From Bacillus sp. UNC41MFS5 (GTDB taxonomy: Bacteria; Bacillota; Bacilli; Bacillales_B; DSM-18226), in contig NZ_KK366017.1 of assembly GCF_000686805.1 (NCBI RefSeq), positions 992,001-1,056,000 on the forward strand: a DNA stretch of 64,000 nt, written 5' to 3'. Positions within the stretch are counted from its first letter, which is position 1. Every line of letters begins with the position of its first letter. Both the position numbers and the translations under genes were made by a program. Below the pieces are notes generated by a model, which worked only from the letters and a program-made list of their open reading frames with translations, did not search any database and was not told where the DNA came from. This document shows positions 54,652 to 64,000 of the stretch, one piece after another.

Positions 54652-55791
54652 ATGAACGTATTCTGGTTTATTCCAACACATGGTGATTCAAGATATTTAG
54701 GAGTTACAACAGGAGGCAGAGCTGTTACCTTGCCTTACTTAAAACAGGTGGCACAAGCAGTTGATGAGTTAGGTTTTACTGGGGCTTTACTTCCAACAGG
54801 AAGATCTTGCGAAGATTCATGGGTGGTAGCATCAAGTTTAATATCCGTTACCTCACGAATGAAATTTCTAGTCGCCGTGAGGCCCGGTCTAAGTTCTCCA
54901 TCTCAAGCCGCAAGAATGGCTGCTACGTTTGATCGCTTATCAAATGGCCGGCTATTAATCAATGTGGTAACCGGCGGGGATCCTGTAGAACTTGCGGGAG
55001 ATGGTCTTCATTTAAACCATACCGAACGTTATGAATTAACGGATGAATTTCTGACAATTTGGAGGGATTTATTAGAAAAAGGAGAGTCCAATTTTTCTGG
55101 AAACTACCTAAATATAGATAATGGAAAGCTGTTATATCCACCTGTTCAACAACCTTATCCGCCTCTCTATTTCGGAGGATCTTCTGAAATTGGGCAAGAA
55201 ATAGCTGTTAAGCATGTCGATTACTACTTAACATGGGGAGAACCGCCTGCGAAAGTGGCAGAAAAAATAAACGAGGTAAAAAAATTAGCGGAAAAGCAAG
55301 GAAGGACCGTTCGTTTTGGTATCCGATTGCATGTCATTGTGAGAGAAACAGAGCAGGAAGCCTGGGCGGCAGCGAATGATTTGATTAAATATGTAGATGA
55401 TGATTTAATTGCTTCTTCGCAAAAGATCTTTTCACGGTTTGATTCGGTTGGACAGCAAAGAATGTCGGAATTACACAATGGAAGTAAGGACCATTTAGAA
55501 ATAAGTCCGAATTTATGGGCAGGAGTTGGCCTTGTTCGAGGAGGGGCGGGGACAGCTTTAGTAGGAGATCCTGAAACGGTAGCACAAAGAATGAAGGAAT
55601 ATGCTGAACTTGGAATCGAAACCTTTATCCTATCAGGATACCCACACTTGGAAGAAGCGTACCGTGTATCTGAATTATTATTCCCGCATCTTCCATTAGA
55701 AAAGGCTGCTTCTCAATCGGGTTCAACGAATATCATCAGTCCATTTGGAGAAATTGTTGCAAACAACGAATTGCCGAAAGTCTTAAAGTGA
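54652..55791 (+). CDS. ssuD: FMNH2-dependent alkanesulfonate monooxygenase
   Basis: A 379-residue luciferase-like enzyme that cleaves alkanesulfonates to aldehyde and sulfite. [16 protein letters not shown] at the start, [14 protein letters not shown] near 44-57 and the [14 protein letters not shown] stretch are characteristic. The ATG follows AAAAGGGG, 17 bp after ssuA. It uses FMNH2 from the SsuE-like protein at 58.0 kb. Confidence 0.96.
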   Translation: MNVFWFIPTHGDSRYLGVTTGGRAVTLPYLKQVAQAVDELGFTGALLPTGRSCEDSWVVASSLISVTSRMKFLVAVRPGLSSPSQAARMAATFDRLSNGRLLINVVTGGDPVELAGDGLHLNHTERYELTDEFLTIWRDLLEKGESNFSGNYLNIDNGKLLYPPVQQPYPPLYFGGSSEIGQEIAVKHVDYYLTWGEPPAKVAEKINEVKKLAEKQGRTVRFGIRLHVIVRETEQEAWAAANDLIKYVDDDLIASSQKIFSRFDSVGQQRMSELHNGSKDHLEISPNLWAGVGLVRGGAGTALVGDPETVAQRMKEYAELGIETFILSGYPHLEEAYRVSELLFPHLPLEKAASQSGSTNIISPFGEIVANNELPKVLK

Positions 55792-55804
55792 AGGGGGAAT
55801 GAAC

Positions 55805-56563
55805 ATGAATAAAAAACAGATTGTTCCGTGGATTGTCCCCATTTTATTACTTGCCTCCTGGCAGCTATCAAGCCAATTGGGGTTATTATCTTCACGTGTG
55901 CTGCCAAACCCTGTCGATGTATTCAAGTCAGCGGTTGAGCTAGCCCGTTCTGGTCAGCTTTTTGATTACATTGGTGCAAGTAGTAAAAGGGCGATCATCG
56001 GGTTTTTGATCGGTGGGGGAATCGGATTTGGTTTAGGTCTGTTGAACGGCCTGTCTAGAATTTCAGAAAGTCTGTTGGACAGTTCCTTACAAATGATTCG
56101 GAATATTCCGCATCTTGCGTTGATTCCCATTGTGATTTTATGGTTCGGAATCGAAGAAGAGGCAAAGCTTTTTCTAGTCGCACTAGGTACTTTTTTTCCA
56201 ATTTACTTAAACACCTTTCACGGAATCCGTTCGATCGACAAAGCCCTTATCGAAATGGGAAATGTTTATGGTCTTAAAGGGTTTTCGTTATTCTGGAACA
56301 TTATTTTGCCCGGTGCTCTTCCTTCTATCTTAGTTGGGGTTCGTTATGCAATCGGTATTACCTGGGTCACCCTTATTGTCGCTGAAACCATTGCATCGAA
56401 TTCAGGTATAGGCTATATGGCCATGAACGCTAGAGAATTTATGAGGCTGGATATCGTCGTATTAAGTATTATTCTTTATGCACTTCTTGGAAAATTGTCT
56501 GACCTTTTAGCGAAAATAGCTGAGAAGAGATTTTTACAATGGAATCCGTCTTATCGAAAATAG
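55805..56563 (+). CDS. ssuC: Aliphatic sulfonate ABC transporter permease
   Basis: A 252-residue permease with six membrane segments and the EAA-type loop EMGNVYGLKGFSLFWNIILP near residues 154-173. I use ATG 55805, 8 nt behind AAGGGGG; the ATG at 55799 is too close to it. It belongs to the ssu operon. Confidence 0.94.
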   Translation: MNKKQIVPWIVPILLLASWQLSSQLGLLSSRVLPNPVDVFKSAVELARSGQLFDYIGASSKRAIIGFLIGGGIGFGLGLLNGLSRISESLLDSSLQMIRNIPHLALIPIVILWFGIEEEAKLFLVALGTFFPIYLNTFHGIRSIDKALIEMGNVYGLKGFSLFWNIILPGALPSILVGVRYAIGITWVTLIVAETIASNSGIGYMAMNAREFMRLDIVVLSIILYALLGKLSDLLAKIAEKRFLQWNPSYRK

Positions 56564-56578
56564 GGAGGAGGGTAATTA

Positions 56579-57352
56579 ATGACTGAAAAAAAAGAACGTC
56601 AAACAATAGTAGAAATTTTTAACCTACAAAAATCATACGGCAAACATAAAGTACTCCGAAACATTAATCTAAAGGTTCAAAAAGGAGAATTTATTGCGAT
56701 TGTAGGAAAAAGCGGATGTGGTAAAAGTACATTATTACGCTTACTTGCTGGATTAGAGACGGCTAGTGATGGAGAGATCTATACTGATGGTGAACATTTA
56801 GAGGGTAGAAATCAATTAGCAAAAATCATGTTTCAGGATGGCAGACTCCTCCCGTGGAAAAGAGTGGTCCAAAACGTCGGTCTGGGATTAAAAACAGACT
56901 GGCGGCAGCGTGCCGAGAAGGTATTGGAACAAGTCGGATTAGCTGACCGCGGAAATGATTGGCCATCTGTATTATCAGGAGGACAACGCCAGAGAGTCGC
57001 ACTTGCAAGAGCATTAGTTCATGAGCCAGAAATACTTTTATTAGATGAACCACTTGGGGCATTGGACGCACTGACACGGATCGAAATGCACCAGCTTATT
57101 GAAGATTTATGGCTTGATAAGAAGTTTACGGCCGTGTTGGTGACGCATGATGTAGAAGAAGCGGTAGCTCTCGCTAATAGAGTTATTTTAATTGAAGATG
57201 GGGAAATTGTAATGAACCATCCTATTAAACTACCCTATCCAAGACAGAGAGAACATCCATTATTTGCACCAACTGTGAGTCATATATTGAACCGAATATT
57301 GAAAAAGGATAGAATGTCAACTAGTGATTTAAGGCTTACGAAAATTGAGTAG
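56579..57352 (+). CDS. ssuB: Aliphatic sulfonate ABC transporter ATPase
   Basis: A 257-residue ATPase with Walker [12 protein letters not shown] near residue 44, the [12 protein letters not shown] stretch typical of the SsuB/TauB/NrtD group, signature [15 protein letters not shown], Walker [13 protein letters not shown] and switch VTHD. The ATG follows GGGAGGAGGG. Confidence 0.95.
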   Translation: MTEKKERQTIVEIFNLQKSYGKHKVLRNINLKVQKGEFIAIVGKSGCGKSTLLRLLAGLETASDGEIYTDGEHLEGRNQLAKIMFQDGRLLPWKRVVQNVGLGLKTDWRQRAEKVLEQVGLADRGNDWPSVLSGGQRQRVALARALVHEPEILLLDEPLGALDALTRIEMHQLIEDLWLDKKFTAVLVTHDVEEAVALANRVILIEDGEIVMNHPIKLPYPRQREHPLFAPTVSHILNRILKKDRMSTSDLRLTKIE

Positions 57353-57432
57353 CAGGTTTCATTTGATTTAAAAACCTAGTATTCAAATGGGAATTAAGGA
57401 TTTTAATATTAGAGATGTGAGAGGATCACGAA

Positions 57433-57591
57433 ATGGCAGTACTTGATAAAGAACAAATTGAAAATATTATAGTCATGCTAAAAAACTTAGAGTATGGTTC
57501 TTTGGTCATAACCATCCATGCTGGATACATTACACAAATGGATCGTACAGAAAAAAATAGATTTGCAACGCAAAAATCCGTCAATAAATAA
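57433..57591 (+). CDS. YezD-family (DUF2292) small protein
   Basis: A 52-residue protein (MAVLDKEQIENIIVMLKNLE, YGSLVITIHAGYITQMDRTE, K-R ...) matching the DUF2292/YezD pattern of GSVxIxxxxGxIxQxxxTEK. The ATG follows GAGAGGA, 80 bp after ssuB. Members often sit near sulfur-assimilation genes; their function is unknown to me. It probably belongs to the ssu unit. Confidence 0.75.
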   Translation: MAVLDKEQIENIIVMLKNLEYGSLVITIHAGYITQMDRTEKNRFATQKSVNK

Positions 57592-57652
57592 AAAGTCATC
57601 TACAAATGAACATCAAATAAAACATTGAAGGATTTTCAGGAGGAGATAATAA

Positions 57653-58000
57653 ATGTCAGAAGGAGTGAAGGGGTCTTTAAAACAAAATGAATACCTAAAC
57701 TTACCTGATTTACAGTTTTTCAATTGGTGTAATCAACAATACAGAATAAACAGGGGCGTATATAACACCATCGATCAATGGTTTTATGCTTATGGATTCA
57801 AGGAAATTCTGCCACGTCGAATCTATCTTTTATCATTTTTAAGATTTGTTTTGGATAAAAAACTACAGTCTGACCAACAAAAATTTGTTCGGTTTGGAAA
57901 TGGGGGACTGATCAAACAGATTTCAGAATTTTTAACGATAATAGATAAAGAAAGTGAAAAGCCTAGTTTATTTTTATATGAAACATATAAAAGTTTGTGA
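57653..58000 (+). CDS. 115-residue protein of unknown function in the ssu operon
   Basis: A soluble, basic and aromatic-rich protein (LPDLQFFNWCNQQYRINRG, DQWFYAYGFKEILPRRIYLL) with ATG behind AGGAGGAG. I do not recognise the family. It lies between the YezD-like gene and the FMN reductase in the same direction, so it is probably co-expressed with the sulfonate genes. Confidence 0.65.
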   Translation: MSEGVKGSLKQNEYLNLPDLQFFNWCNQQYRINRGVYNTIDQWFYAYGFKEILPRRIYLLSFLRFVLDKKLQSDQQKFVRFGNGGLIKQISEFLTIIDKESEKPSLFLYETYKSL

Positions 58001-58038
58001 ATATATAGAGTTTCCACTTAAGAAAGGAAGTTTAATTG

Positions 58039-58596
58039 ATGAGTAAAATTACCATTATTTCTGGAAGTCCTTCTGAACAAACAAGATTAACCGGGGTGTT
58101 GGCTGAAGTTGTAAGGCATTTAGAAGGGGTGGATATCATTCCAGACATCATCCATGTTCGTACTCTTCCTGCCCAGGATTTAATTGAAGCGAAATTTAAT
58201 AGTGAAGAAATTGTTAGAGCCAATAAAAAGGTCGAGGCTTCATCAATAATTGTCATTCTGACACCTGTTTATAAAGCTTCTTTTACTGGAGTTTTAAAAA
58301 CCTATCTTGATCTCTTACCGCAAAATGGTCTTGAAGGTAAGACTGTTTTACCAATTGCTATTGGAGGAACCTTTGGACATCTATTAATGATTGATTATGC
58401 ATTGAAGCCGGTGCTAGCTGCTCTGGGAGCAACTAATATTTTAAAGGGAGCTTTTATTTTGGATAGTCAAATAAAAAAAATAGAAAATAATCAATATAAA
58501 ATTGATGATGAAGCTAAAAATCGATTAGAAGCTTCCTTGAATATCTTAAAAAACTCAATATCTCCGGATAAGGATTTAACCAGTTCAATAGTTTAG
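58039..58596 (+). CDS. ssuE: NAD(P)H-dependent FMN reductase
   Basis: A 185-residue flavodoxin-like reductase of the SsuE group. It has ISGSPSEQTRLTGVL near residues 6-20, TPVYKASFTGVLKTYLDLLP near 76-95 and LPIAIGGTFGHLLMIDYALKP. I use ATG 58039 behind AAAGGAAG; the TTG at 58036 is three bases upstream. It supplies FMNH2 to SsuD and perhaps to the NtaA/DmoA-type monooxygenase. Confidence 0.92.
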   Translation: MSKITIISGSPSEQTRLTGVLAEVVRHLEGVDIIPDIIHVRTLPAQDLIEAKFNSEEIVRANKKVEASSIIVILTPVYKASFTGVLKTYLDLLPQNGLEGKTVLPIAIGGTFGHLLMIDYALKPVLAALGATNILKGAFILDSQIKKIENNQYKIDDEAKNRLEASLNILKNSISPDKDLTSSIV

Positions 58597-58640
58597 AAAA
58601 GTTTATGAACAAATGTACGTAAGCTAGCGGGGCGGGTTTG

Positions 58641-58677
58641 AAAAGGATACAGTTTCCATATACTGTATCCTTTTTAT
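58641..58677 (+). terminator. Terminator of the ssu operon
   Basis: GGATACAGT pairs with ACTGTATCC around a 7-nt loop, preceded by AAAA and followed by TTTTTATT. It is probably bidirectional. Confidence 0.92.
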
Positions 58678-58763
58678 TATAATTAAACATCTCATAGCAT
58701 TGTTCTTTTGCATCCACTCATTATATTAAAAAAATTTCATTTACCAACCAGATCACAACTAGT

Positions 58764-58807
58764 TTATAATTAAAGGATGTCCAAATGGGATAGTATGAGT
58801 CTATCCC
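58764..58807 (+). promoter_or_regulatory. jetD leader with -10 element and 7-bp hairpin
   Basis: TATAAT at 58764-58769 is a likely -10. GGGATAG (58787-58793) and CTATCCC (58801-58807) form a perfect inverted repeat in the leader, 25 bp before the jetD start. It could be an operator or mRNA hairpin for the Wadjet genes. Confidence 0.45.
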
Positions 58808-58832
58808 TATGAAACTTAGAAGATTTAAGTAG

Positions 58833-59906
58833 GTGAATACCATCGACATCATTGAAACACGGGTGAGAGGTTTTATAGCTGATATTCAACACCCTAAACA
58901 AAAAAAGAAAATAAATATTAATGATTTAGAACTTCAGTTACGGAAGCTTATGGATGATTATTTTGAAATGGATGGCTATTCATTGTTTTATCGTGCCATT
59001 GATACATTGAAAGCAGAAGGACAACTAATTCCTATCCTAAATAATCAATTCAATGGAAGAACACCATCTCTATCATTATATTATTGGGTAAATATAAAAG
59101 TTCAGGAAAACCAATGGGATCGTCTCGAGATGATGAAATTAGGTGATCAGTTTGATTTTTCCTTTTATGAACGGCATCCCGAATGGCAAACGAAAGACGA
59201 ATGGAATCGAATTCAAAATGTCTATACATTTCTAAAGTCCAGTCAAGAACGGGAAATCGTGTCAGTGGAAGAAAGAAGCCTAGAACTATTTGGTCATGAG
59301 AAATTCTTACTCGACAGTGATAGCTTTCCGGATGGAAAAGGATTTTTAGCTAGAATTGGCATAGGAGAAGACCAGCTTAAAATGGTGAACTACGGGGAGC
59401 CCTTTGTCTTTTGGATGAAACAAGGGAAAGAAATGAAAGATATTCAGAGAGTACTAATCGTCGAAAATCTATCTTTCTTTCATACTTCCATTAAGTTATT
59501 GGAAGCAAATCAACTCGACTATGAACCGGAACTAATTATTTATGGTGAAGGAACGAAAATTGAACGGAGTTTTTCCTTTTTCTTCCGAATGTTTCCACCT
59601 AAATCCTATCTTTTCTATTATGCTGGAGATCTCGATGCCGCGGGTTATGGAGTCCTCATTCGGCTTATCGAAAAATATCCAGATTGCTGTATCCAGCCTG
59701 CTTTAAAGATTTACCGAAAGATGCTCGAATGTCTAGAACAAAAGAATGACCAAAAACAAGGTCAAACACAAAACCTCAAATACCGTGATTTATTCTTTCA
59801 ATGGTTTACGGAAGAAGAGCATGCGCTATTACAGCAGTTATGGCAAGAAAATAAGCGGATAGCGCAAGAAGTGTTAACAATCGAAACATGGAGGAGATGG
59901 ATGTGA
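58833..59906 (+). CDS. jetD: Wadjet system nuclease subunit JetD
   Basis: A 357-residue JetD homolog, the Toprim-type (DUF2220) nuclease of Wadjet plasmid-defence complexes. The C-terminal part has VLIVENLSFFHTSIKLL near residues 212-228 and LFYYAGDLDAAGYGVLIRL near 264-282, matching the Toprim Glu and Asp-x-Asp motifs, so the nuclease appears intact. The start is uncertain. GTG 58833 has only AGAAG upstream, while AAGTAGGTGA would fit an in-frame ATC at 58842. It overlaps jetA. JetD stands first in the operon, whereas in the best-known type it is last. Confidence 0.88.
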   Translation: MNTIDIIETRVRGFIADIQHPKQKKKININDLELQLRKLMDDYFEMDGYSLFYRAIDTLKAEGQLIPILNNQFNGRTPSLSLYYWVNIKVQENQWDRLEMMKLGDQFDFSFYERHPEWQTKDEWNRIQNVYTFLKSSQEREIVSVEERSLELFGHEKFLLDSDSFPDGKGFLARIGIGEDQLKMVNYGEPFVFWMKQGKEMKDIQRVLIVENLSFFHTSIKLLEANQLDYEPELIIYGEGTKIERSFSFFFRMFPPKSYLFYYAGDLDAAGYGVLIRLIEKYPDCCIQPALKIYRKMLECLEQKNDQKQGQTQNLKYRDLFFQWFTEEEHALLQQLWQENKRIAQEVLTIETWRRWM

Positions 59907-61408
59907 ACGAATCATGGGAAGGATTCGCCCAGCGAATGCAACGATTAAATCCATTGTTTGAACTTGGCAGGGGGATGGAGGTAGGTGAGCTAAAGCCTCA
60001 TATTCAAACCATTCTCATGCAAGTGCTACTCACCATTTTTTATCGAGAATTAAATGATGATGATCATCGAAGTAAATCCGATATCAAATACATGGTGGAA
60101 GATTCCATAAAGCAAATGAAGCTGTTAGCAGACGATAAGCAAATTGAACGAATTACAAGTGGGCTTTTATATCAGGGAAAGGAAGAGTATAGTAAACCGT
60201 TTGAAGCCCTATATTACGATGAAATCAAACAATCATGGGAAACACAGACCTACCGATATGTCACGATGGATGAATTATATACGAACTTAGAAATAGGCGG
60301 ATCCATTGTTTATAAACTCACGGATGTCTCTCAGGAAATGATTTTTATGAGCAGGGAAATGGCTGAGGAATTCTCTATTACGATAGAACAACTCTATAGT
60401 ATGCAGTTGATTAAAAACGGTAATTTTCGAAAAGCTACGCGAAACCTCGATCACCTCATTTCACGAGTAAACCGCTTAATGGCAAATGAATTCACCTTTC
60501 AAAAAGAAATGATAAACAATCCCAAAATCTTATTAATGGAAGAGGAATGGCAAAGGGCCGACAATCGGATTGAAATTGAGAAGCAATTTGAAGAAGAAAA
60601 AAATCACTTCCGTACCATTACTAATATGATAGAAAAGACTAAACGCAGGAATGAAGACGATGATTTTATGCAGAAAGAATTGATTCTTCTTCAAGAAAAA
60701 ATAGGGCATACAAGACAATTGCATGATCGTTTTGCTAAGCTAGTCATTCAAAATATTTCCTATGAAATGAAATTAAAGGCGGAAAACCCTTCATTGTTTT
60801 GGGAAAACAGTCTGGTTTCATTTCGAGAGCATTTTTATGAAAATTGGTTCATGAAGGAAGGGGTCAAAAATTTCGAGATGATAGAAGGAGTCCTTTCTCC
60901 GATATTTTCACCGAAAAATGAATTTATTCTGCCGCTCGATTGGATTTGGGGCGAACAAGAATTTGATGAAAAACAACTAACAGATGCCGTAATCGAAGAA
61001 GATGCAGAAGAAAGCATTACTCGTTTGCGAGTGACGAACTGGGATTCAGTTATTAAGGCATGGAGTTATGTTTTTCAATTTTTACAAACAAACGGAGAGT
61101 TCTCGTTAGCAGATTTAGCCGAGATGCCAATGGAAGTACAGGATTTGTGGTTTGAAGAATCTGAAACGATTGATTTATGGATGATGTTCGATAAAAAACC
61201 GCTGAAGGTTCAAGTGCTGCATAGAAAGGAAGAAACCTTAACAGATGAGAGGGAAATTCTTCTTTATAAATTAATGAAGGAATATCCGCAATTTCAAGTC
61301 TTCGAAGGCTTAAAGATTTATACCATGTTTGACCATCGGGCGGAGCCATTCCTATGGTATCAAATGAAAATTACCCCTTTTAAAATATGTGTTCAGGAGG
61401 AGAAATGA
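59903..61408 (+). CDS. jetA: Wadjet system subunit JetA (kleisin-like)
   Basis: A 501-residue protein of the DUF5716/JetA group, the kleisin-like (MukF-type) subunit of the Wadjet condensin complex. It starts at GTG 59903, 8 nt behind GGAGG, overlapping the jetD stop (GTGA). Features are a helical N-terminal region (ESWEGFAQRMQRLNPLFELG), a long charged coiled-coil middle (about residues 215-290) and an acidic C-terminal half. Order and overlaps support a four-gene unit. Confidence 0.82.
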   Translation: MNESWEGFAQRMQRLNPLFELGRGMEVGELKPHIQTILMQVLLTIFYRELNDDDHRSKSDIKYMVEDSIKQMKLLADDKQIERITSGLLYQGKEEYSKPFEALYYDEIKQSWETQTYRYVTMDELYTNLEIGGSIVYKLTDVSQEMIFMSREMAEEFSITIEQLYSMQLIKNGNFRKATRNLDHLISRVNRLMANEFTFQKEMINNPKILLMEEEWQRADNRIEIEKQFEEEKNHFRTITNMIEKTKRRNEDDDFMQKELILLQEKIGHTRQLHDRFAKLVIQNISYEMKLKAENPSLFWENSLVSFREHFYENWFMKEGVKNFEMIEGVLSPIFSPKNEFILPLDWIWGEQEFDEKQLTDAVIEEDAEESITRLRVTNWDSVIKAWSYVFQFLQTNGEFSLADLAEMPMEVQDLWFEESETIDLWMMFDKKPLKVQVLHRKEETLTDEREILLYKLMKEYPQFQVFEGLKIYTMFDHRAEPFLWYQMKITPFKICVQEEK

Positions 61409-62154
61409 TGAATGCAGAAACGATCAAAAGAGCATCAGCTGTCTATTTTACTCTATTAAAAGATAAAGTCATCGACGAAAATAGCGAACACTTTCAGACG
61501 TATTTTGATCCGGAAGTGAGACAGACCGTTCTTTTATTAGCAGACGAATCAGGTACATATATCATTGAATCGCCTAAACGGATCCACTTAGTTGTTCAGC
61601 CAACCGGCTCTGTCTTTGCTACGAATTTTACTCATATGAAAGAAAAGCATCGGCAAGTTGAAACGAAAAAACACTTTCATCTGATTAGCGTGGTCATTAT
61701 GTCTTTTTTAGCAGCCATAGACCGCAACCAGGCTGCTAAAATCCGCACAAAGCGGGAAGGGATTAGTTACTATGCATTAGAACGGCAAGTTAATGACTTA
61801 ATGATGAAATGGGAGAGCATTCTTAAAGTTGAACCGACCTTCGGTGAAGAAGAACGGATTGATATGAAGGAAGTTGTGACCACATGGAAATACATGGAGG
61901 TTGACACAGATGATTATGGGAGTAAAAAAGGCAATCGAAGGACTCGAATCGGTTTAATTGCCAGCGCTATGCGCTTATTAGAGACGGAAGGGCTAATTGT
62001 CATTCTTGATCGGGACGACATAGCTAAGGTTATTCCAAAACAAGAGCTTTTTGAGCGAATTGAATACTTGTATCACGATTATGATCGGTATGAAGTTTTT
62101 AAAAAGTTAATGACAACAGAGGAGGATATGCATGCCGAAAATCCATCGAATTAG
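61408..62154 (+). CDS. jetB: Wadjet system subunit JetB (KITE-like)
   Basis: A 248-residue protein of the DUF6063/JetB type, the KITE (MukE-like) subunit. It shows a winged-helix character in the C-terminal part (TRIGLIASAMRLLETEGLIVIL near residues 184-205) and conserved NFTHMKEKHRQVE near 72-84. The start is ATG 61408 or 61405 behind AGGAGG, overlapping the jetA stop. It overlaps jetC by 23 bp. Confidence 0.8.
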   Translation: MNAETIKRASAVYFTLLKDKVIDENSEHFQTYFDPEVRQTVLLLADESGTYIIESPKRIHLVVQPTGSVFATNFTHMKEKHRQVETKKHFHLISVVIMSFLAAIDRNQAAKIRTKREGISYYALERQVNDLMMKWESILKVEPTFGEEERIDMKEVVTTWKYMEVDTDDYGSKKGNRRTRIGLIASAMRLLETEGLIVILDRDDIAKVIPKQELFERIEYLYHDYDRYEVFKKLMTTEEDMHAENPSN

Positions 62155-64000
62155 AATTGTCGGCCTCAAGTATGATGGCATGCAAAAGCAGTATAAAGAT
62201 ACCACGTTTAATTTTCATAATGATGAGACATCAACAAATGGACTCATTGCAATGATGAATGGGGGTGGGAAAGGTGTGTTCCTCCAGACCATATTCCAAA
62301 TACTCAAACCTGGAACTTCGTGGGGAAAACAAAACAATCGTTATTATCAGCAATTTTTCTTTAACAATAAAGAGCAATTTATTCCCTATACCTTTCATGT
62401 TCTCATTCAGTGGGAATTAGATGGGGCGGACAGCCGGCATCTGGTAACGGGAGGAATGTTCTCAGCTGAGCAACGGATCTCGATGAATGAAGAAGGTGGA
62501 CATGAAGGTAAACCTTTGGAACAGGAAGCAAAGATCCTTCCTATTTTTACCTTTTATACAAGAGAATTTGAGCGGAAAGAAGAGGCATCGCTTGAGCATA
62601 TCCCTCTCTATGAAAATGGTGAGGTTGCTGAAACGGAAAGCTTGAAGGACTATCTAAAATGGAATGGATATGACGTTTACCGAGATCCGAAGAAGCACTA
62701 TCGTATCCTTGATACATACGGGATTAATCGTAAAGACTGGGATATTATGAAGGACATTAACAAGGATGAAGGCGGCGTTGGAAAATATTTTGAGGGAGCT
62801 GAGGATGATCATTCTCTCTTTCAAAAACGAATCATTCCTACAGTGAGTCAAGTGATGCATCGAACAGAACATCAAAAAAATGATCTTGTGGAGATTTTCA
62901 AAAGTCAGGCAAGTATCGCTAAAGACCTGCCTGTACTCTTGAAGAGGGAGCAAGCCCATAAAGAGTTTTTAGAAGACATAGTTCCATTTGAAGAGCACTT
63001 AGCAAAAGGAGTAGAACATAAAGAAATTGTACATGCAAGTATACAAACAGGAAGACAACTGCTTGGTGCCTTAGAATACTTGAAGCAATCAGAAGAGGAA
63101 ACACTGCATGAGTTAGAGAAAAACTTAGAAAAATTAGCTATTAGACAATCAGATTTACGCTTTCAAAAAGATAATTTAGAATTTGCGAAAGCTCACAGTG
63201 AGGTCATGGACTGGGAGAAGAAATTAGTGGTAGAAAGGGAGAAACATACTTCCTTACAAGCAATCGTTAAAGAGAAACAAGAACGAAAAGCTCAACTGGA
63301 CTTTCAGCTGTTATTAAAAGAATGGAGTGAAAATGAACAAACTATACGCTCTCTATCGCAGCAAATCGCGACATTAGAGCAAAACAGCGGCTTAGAGCAA
63401 GTGAATCAAAGAATGGAAGAAATTAAACAAGAAGCTAGAAAGCAATGGGAGCAATCCTATCTATTGATTCAAGATGGTGTTAAACAATATGTGGGGTATC
63501 AAAAGTTCTTACATAAAAAAGCATCAGGGCTGTTGCAGCAGGATAAACAAAAGACAAAAGAAATAGCTCAGCTAAGTACGGAAATTGATTTTCTTTATGC
63601 GCAAATGCATAGGTTTGAGTCGAAGGAAGCGGCACTTATCAAAGAATTTGGCGATCGCATAACTTATGACTTAAAGGGCTTGGCCGAGAGTTTTTTGAAA
63701 CAAATTGAAGATAAAAAGGCTGGATTAGTTGAGCTGCAGGCAAAAGATCAAGAATCTAGTGAAAAGCAAAATCAACTTGCTACTTCACATGGTACGCTTG
63801 TTCAATCGATTCAGCATTCAGATGAAAAATGTGAAAACTTAAACTTAGCAAATGAAGAGCAAAAACAAAAAGAGGCAAAACTATTAGATAAGCTTCTTGG
63901 TTTAATAGACGATGTCACAGCACCTTTTACTCCATCTCTCCTATCGAAGTATGCGATACAGATAGAAGAAATACTAGGCAATAACCGGCAACAAGCTGAA
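62132..64000 (+). CDS. jetC: Wadjet system SMC-like ATPase JetC (3' end outside window)
   Basis: The frame opens with ATG 62132 behind GGAGG (PKIHRIRIVGLKYDGMQKQY ...) and stays open to the right edge, giving at least 622 residues. The Walker A is AMMNGGGKGVFLQ (Lys near residue 47), with a Gly where Ser or Thr is often found after the Lys. From about residue 320 onward it is a long coiled coil rich in Glu, Lys and Gln, as in SMC/MukB proteins. It is the ATPase of the complex. The signature and Walker B motifs lie outside the window. Confidence 0.85.
   Translation, partial: MPKIHRIRIVGLKYDGMQKQYKDTTFNFHNDETSTNGLIAMMNGGGKGVFLQTIFQILKPGTSWGKQNNRYYQQFFFNNKEQFIPYTFHVLIQWELDGADSRHLVTGGMFSAEQRISMNEEGGHEGKPLEQEAKILPIFTFYTREFERKEEASLEHIPLYENGEVAETESLKDYLKWNGYDVYRDPKKHYRILDTYGINRKDWDIMKDINKDEGGVGKYFEGAEDDHSLFQKRIIPTVSQVMHRTEHQKNDLVEIFKSQASIAKDLPVLLKREQAHKEFLEDIVPFEEHLAKGVEHKEIVHASIQTGRQLLGALEYLKQSEEETLHELEKNLEKLAIRQSDLRFQKDNLEFAKAHSEVMDWEKKLVVEREKHTSLQAIVKEKQERKAQLDFQLLLKEWSENEQTIRSLSQQIATLEQNSGLEQVNQRMEEIKQEARKQWEQSYLLIQDGVKQYVGYQKFLHKKASGLLQQDKQKTKEIAQLSTEIDFLYAQMHRFESKEAALIKEFGDRITYDLKGLAESFLKQIEDKKAGLVELQAKDQESSEKQNQLATSHGTLVQSIQHSDEKCENLNLANEEQKQKEAKLLDKLLGLIDDVTAPFTPSLLSKYAIQIEEILGNNRQQAE

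Noticed and set aside
62654..63104. Minus-strand open frames of 101 and 61 codons near the right end
   Set aside because: They are shadows of jetC, whose frame is open on the plus strand with a Walker A motif and coiled-coil composition.
1..64000. CRISPR array, insertion sequence or prophage
   Set aside because: No regularly spaced repeats, transposase, integrase or phage structural genes were seen.

Overview
The window looks like chromosome from a spore-forming, low-GC member of the Bacillaceae (Bacillus/Neobacillus-like). The grounds are strong AGGAGG-type ribosome binding sites, frequent TTG and GTG starts, glycine riboswitches of the Bacillus type, gcvPA/gcvPB split glycine decarboxylase, a YyaC-family sporulation protein and an FbpA-like small protein. 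There are no rRNA or intact tRNA genes, no transposases and no CRISPR array.

Layout. (1) 1-3.4 kb: a PrpF-family isomerase (cut by the left edge), a divergent LysR regulator and a CitMHS-type transporter, probably for a tricarboxylate. (2) 3.5-4.1 kb: yyaC on the minus strand. (3) 4.8-18.2 kb: two tandem glycine riboswitches, each ending in an intrinsic terminator. One precedes an amino-acid permease; the other precedes a long operon glyA-sdaAB-sdaAA-gcvT-gcvH-gcvPA-gcvPB-lipA-iscA-like-lpdA-purU. Together these can import glycine, cleave it, condense the C1 unit with more glycine to serine, and deaminate serine to pyruvate. (4) 18.4-23.8 kb: a LacI regulator, an NCS2-like permease, an aldehyde dehydrogenase and an iron alcohol dehydrogenase, with paired 20-bp inverted operators. 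(5) 23.8-25.5 kb: two unrecognised minus-strand genes. (6) 25.7-38.8 kb: a glycan locus with a GntR/LacI-type regulator, two cytoplasmic GH2 enzymes, an ABC importer without its own ATPase, and a 1374-residue secreted GH43 enzyme with four CBM6-like repeats. (7) 39.1-58.6 kb: a sulfur region. (8) 58.8-64 kb: a Wadjet anti-plasmid system in the order jetD-jetA-jetB-jetC, with jetC cut by the right edge.

The most interesting part is region 7. An OpuC/EgtU-type quaternary-amine ABC importer is followed by an FMN monooxygenase of the NtaA/DmoA type, a urocanase paralog with altered active-site residues, a DUF917 protein and a histidine-ammonia-lyase homolog that lacks the Ala-Ser-Gly triad needed to form MIO. 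The set is framed by two tandem-DUF427 proteins. This is what one would expect for breakdown of a histidine betaine such as ergothioneine or S-methyl-ergothioneine as a sulfur source, next to a complete ssu sulfonate operon.

Four transcription units in this region, three on the plus strand and one on the minus strand, begin with the same compact leader. It is a small hairpin of consensus GCYGA-YYGG-N4-CYRR-A-GGC whose 3' side is also the 5' side of an intrinsic terminator. A divergent fifth copy may precede the ABC transporter. This looks like a shared attenuation switch for organosulfur genes.

Three genes appear to use rare start codons (ATT, ATA and CTG), which an ordinary gene caller would truncate.
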